DNA of 8,160 nucleotides from Dehalococcoidia bacterium (GTDB lineage: Bacteria > Chloroflexota > Dehalococcoidia > Dehalococcoidales > UBA3254): positions 1 to 8,160 of the forward strand of contig JAUYDO010000171.1 in the NCBI GenBank assembly GCA_030691835.1, read 5' to 3'. Both the position numbers and the translations under genes were made by a program. The notes under the pieces were generated by a model. The model did not search any database. It saw only the letters and a list, made by a program, of their open reading frames with translations, and was not told where the DNA came from. Below, in pieces: positions 6,050-8,160 of the stretch. How positions within the stretch are numbered: position 1 is the stretch's first letter; every line of letters begins with the position of its first letter.

Positions 6050-6055
6050 AATAAT
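6050..6055 (+). promoter_or_regulatory. Candidate -10 box AATAAT downstream of array C
   Basis: AATAAT matches five of six TATAAT bases and begins 16 bp after the start of the last array C hexamer, against 15 bp for the TACAAT box after array A. Transcription would start near 6062, giving a leader of about 35 nt, as predicted for the ccm operon. A second choice is TATATT at 6070-6075. Confidence 0.4.
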
Positions 6056-6096
6056 GAACATAGACTAATTATATTTCTTCTTAGCTGGATGGTGAG

Positions 6097-8160
6097 ATGA
6101 AGAATAACGGTGGAGACGTTACTACCTGCAAGGCGGTACCGGGGCTTATTATGGCGGGCACCTTCTTTGTGTCGCTGGCGATGCTTTCCCTGGAAGTGGC
6201 GATGTCGCGTGTCCTCTCCGTTCTCCTCTCATACCACTATGTCTTCATTGTTATTTCCCTGGCGCTACTGGGGCTGGGCACCGGGGCTATCGTCATCAAC
6301 GTTTTCCGGCGAAGATTAGCTCACAATATATTGAGCTCACTTACTCTGTATGCCACTCTCCTGGCAATATCCGTTCCGCTTTCGATGCTAATGATACTAT
6401 GGATTTCCTATACTGGAAGCGGGTTACTGTGGTACTTTTTACTGGCTTTCGTACCCTTCTTCTTTGCAGGCATATTGCTCGCTGAACTGTTTCGCGCCTT
6501 TCCGGGGCTCAGTTCCAGGCTTTACGGCATGGACCTGCTCGGAGCCGCCCTGGGCTCCGCAGTAGCTGTCATAACCCTCAACCTGGTCGGTGGTATCAGG
6601 GCAATAGTTGCGGTGGGATTTATCGCTTCAATCGCGACTTTGTTCTTTGCCATCGGCATTGTCGGAAAGAGCGTGAAACGTATTACGGTAGCCGGCATCT
6701 GCTCAGTTTGCATATTAATTCTTCTGGGGGTTACATGGCTCGGCACCTCTGCGGCTAACATGTTCATAGGCGTGGACGAAGACAAAGAGATAAACAGGGC
6801 TCTAAAGGGTGACGGGCAGATTATAGAAACCAGATGGAGCGCCTTCGGACGCACCGACCTGCTGTCTTTCCCTGAGGGATTTGGGCAGATGGCACTTTTT
6901 GTGGACGGCACCGCCGGAACGCCTATGTTCAAGTTCAACGGCGACATTACCCGTCCCGAAACCGAAATTGAAAAACTGAAGACAGAGTTCCCGGGCTATC
7001 TGGCTCTTTCCAGCCTCCCGGACAACGAGCGAAATAATGCTCTCATCATAGGACCGGGAGGAGGCAGAGATGTTCTGCTGGCACTTATGGCTGGAGTTGG
7101 CAACATAACCGCAGTCGAAGTCAACCCGGATTTGGTTGACCTCGTGCGCCAGTACCGCAAGTACAACGGCGGAATCTATACCGACCTCAAGAACGTATCG
7201 GTAATAGTGGACGAGGGCAGAAATTTTCTGAAGCGGCAGACCCAGAAATACGATATCATCATGCTGAGCTTGCCTATAACCAACACCAGCCGCAGTCGCG
7301 AAGGCTATTCGCTCACCGAGAATTTTCTGTTCACCACAGAGTCTGTCAAAGACTATCTGGCACATCTGACTGATGAGGGTAAGCTGGTAGTCGTGGCTCA
7401 TAATCCGGCTGAGATTGTGCGCCTCTGGTCTCTTTCACTGGCGACACTGAGTCAGCAGGGTATAAACAGTGAGCGGGCAATGGAGCGCGTCAGCGTGATT
7501 GGTTCTCATCACTTCCCTGTTTTCGTCTTAAAGAAGAGACCCTTTGAAACCGCAAGCGCGTTGACCCTGCACCGCTCGCTACACGAGCTGGGCTATGACC
7601 CCATGCTATCCTATCTGCCCAGCATCAAGCTGGCTCCGCACGATGAAGCGCGCTTTGAACAGTGCAACATGTTCAATCCACTGTTTGTAGCCACCAGCCT
7701 GGGAGGCGTTGACTTCAATAAATTAACCGAATCTCTTCGGGGCAGCGGTATCGACATCAGCCCGGTCAGCGACGATAGCCCGTTCTTCTATAAATTCGAA
7801 GATGGCATTCCCGGTCCAATCAGCTTCGTCTTCTGGCTGTCATCGATAGCACTGATTATAGTCTGCTCTGTCTTTTTCGCTCGTAAGAGTAAACGGTCGC
7901 TCCATGATAATAGCTCTTCAGGGCGTAATTTGCTCAGTTTGGTAATCCTGTTTGCGATGCTGGGCATCGGATTTATGCTGGTCGAGATTTCGGTTTTCCA
8001 GCGCTTTGTTCTTTTCCTGGGACAACCGACTCTATCCCTGGCTGTCCTGTTGTCCTCACTGCTGGTAGGTGCGGGACTGGGCAGTATGTACAGCGGTCGC
8101 TTCACTTCAAGGTTAGCTCACGTGCTTGCATCCGCCTCGCTTGCCGTGGTCATCCTGCTG
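6097..8160 (+). CDS. Polytopic membrane protein with spermidine-synthase-like (SAM-dependent methyltransferase fold) domain; partial, 3' end off the window
   Basis: The frame is open for 688 codons from the ATG at 6097 (GGTGAG just upstream; in-frame TAG at 6082) to the right edge. Residues 17-220 hold about six or seven transmembrane helices, starting LEVAMSRVLSVLLSYHYVF. Residues 225-565 are a soluble Rossmann-type domain like that of spermidine synthases: glycine-rich loop GPGGGRD (319-325), acidic E341 at the end of strand 2 (AVEVN), DEGRNFL (372-378), YDIIMLSLP (385-393), SLTENFLFT (405-412) and DDSPFFY (559-565). Membrane helices resume at about 572, with a conserved-looking GIGFMLVEISVFQRFVLFLGQPT stretch. 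The aspartate expected after strand 4 in true aminopropyltransferases is S391, so polyamine synthesis is unlikely. This matches the broad family of membrane proteins often labelled 'spermidine synthase', whose function is not established. It is transcribed away from the ccm side but has the same type of operator array upstream. Confidence 0.88.
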   Translation, partial: MKNNGGDVTTCKAVPGLIMAGTFFVSLAMLSLEVAMSRVLSVLLSYHYVFIVISLALLGLGTGAIVINVFRRRLAHNILSSLTLYATLLAISVPLSMLMILWISYTGSGLLWYFLLAFVPFFFAGILLAELFRAFPGLSSRLYGMDLLGAALGSAVAVITLNLVGGIRAIVAVGFIASIATLFFAIGIVGKSVKRITVAGICSVCILILLGVTWLGTSAANMFIGVDEDKEINRALKGDGQIIETRWSAFGRTDLLSFPEGFGQMALFVDGTAGTPMFKFNGDITRPETEIEKLKTEFPGYLALSSLPDNERNNALIIGPGGGRDVLLALMAGVGNITAVEVNPDLVDLVRQYRKYNGGIYTDLKNVSVIVDEGRNFLKRQTQKYDIIMLSLPITNTSRSREGYSLTENFLFTTESVKDYLAHLTDEGKLVVVAHNPAEIVRLWSLSLATLSQQGINSERAMERVSVIGSHHFPVFVLKKRPFETASALTLHRSLHELGYDPMLSYLPSIKLAPHDEARFEQCNMFNPLFVATSLGGVDFNKLTESLRGSGIDISPVSDDSPFFYKFEDGIPGPISFVFWLSSIALIIVCSVFFARKSKRSLHDNSSSGRNLLSLVILFAMLGIGFMLVEISVFQRFVLFLGQPTLSLAVLLSSLLVGAGLGSMYSGRFTSRLAHVLASASLAVVILL

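Larger units (their letters stand above)
5769..6096. other. Divergent AT-rich control region between the unknown membrane protein and the spermidine-synthase-like gene
   Basis: This 328-bp stretch holds no convincing gene. It is clearly more AT-rich than the flanking genes and contains two four-hexamer arrays (5870-5907 facing left, 6001-6039 facing right), a perfect 10-bp palindrome TTAACGTTAA at 5791-5800, and candidate -10 boxes for both directions. No tRNA or riboswitch fold is evident by eye. Confidence 0.7.

Noticed and set aside
6802..7401. A 199-codon open frame on the minus strand opposite the spermidine-synthase-like gene
   Set aside because: It lies wholly inside a plus-strand gene with recognisable motifs, has no membrane or domain features of its own, and its composition is what antisense of that gene would give.

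Overview
The window looks like a bacterial chromosome segment of moderate GC, with AT-rich intergenic DNA. Shine-Dalgarno sites are usually good, and there is a lipobox lipoprotein. My best guess at the source is a Chloroflexota (Dehalococcoidia-like) bacterium, because the Ccm proteins and the membrane spermidine-synthase-like protein resemble what I remember from that group. No ribosomal or other taxonomic marker is present, so this is inference.

Positions 1-5015 hold one minus-strand operon for cytochrome c maturation (System I). In transcription order it encodes a small lipoprotein (5015-4536), CcmE (4436-4038), CcmF (4001-2025), CcmH (2020-1529), a CcmI-like protein with a coiled-coil repeat and zinc ribbon (1532-999), and a secreted, C-terminally anchored beta-domain protein running off the left edge (983-1). 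CcmE carries heme on the CXXXY-type motif. CcmH has a CxCxC cluster in place of the classical CXXC. CcmF keeps the WWD domain and all four expected histidines. CcmA, CcmB, CcmC and CcmG are not in the window; they may lie beyond the left edge or elsewhere.

Positions 5016-5180 hold the operon's promoter and a hairpin that may end the preceding transcript. Positions 5181-5768 (minus) encode a single-pass membrane protein of unknown family. Positions 5769-6096 are an AT-rich divergent control region. From 6097 to the right edge (plus strand) runs a large open gene for a polytopic membrane protein with a spermidine-synthase-like fold, lacking the usual catalytic aspartate.

The most interesting signal is non-coding. 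Three arrays, each of exactly four YTAA-type hexamers spaced about 11 bp (10-12), precede the three transcription units, and each is oriented toward its downstream gene. In two of them the last hexamer sits at almost the same distance from the start codon (62 and 63 bp) and about 15-16 bp before a good -10 element. This is the layout expected for an activator that binds direct repeats, such as an OmpR/PhoB-family response regulator. It suggests that the lipoprotein-ccm operon, the unknown membrane protein and the spermidine-synthase-like protein form one small regulon.
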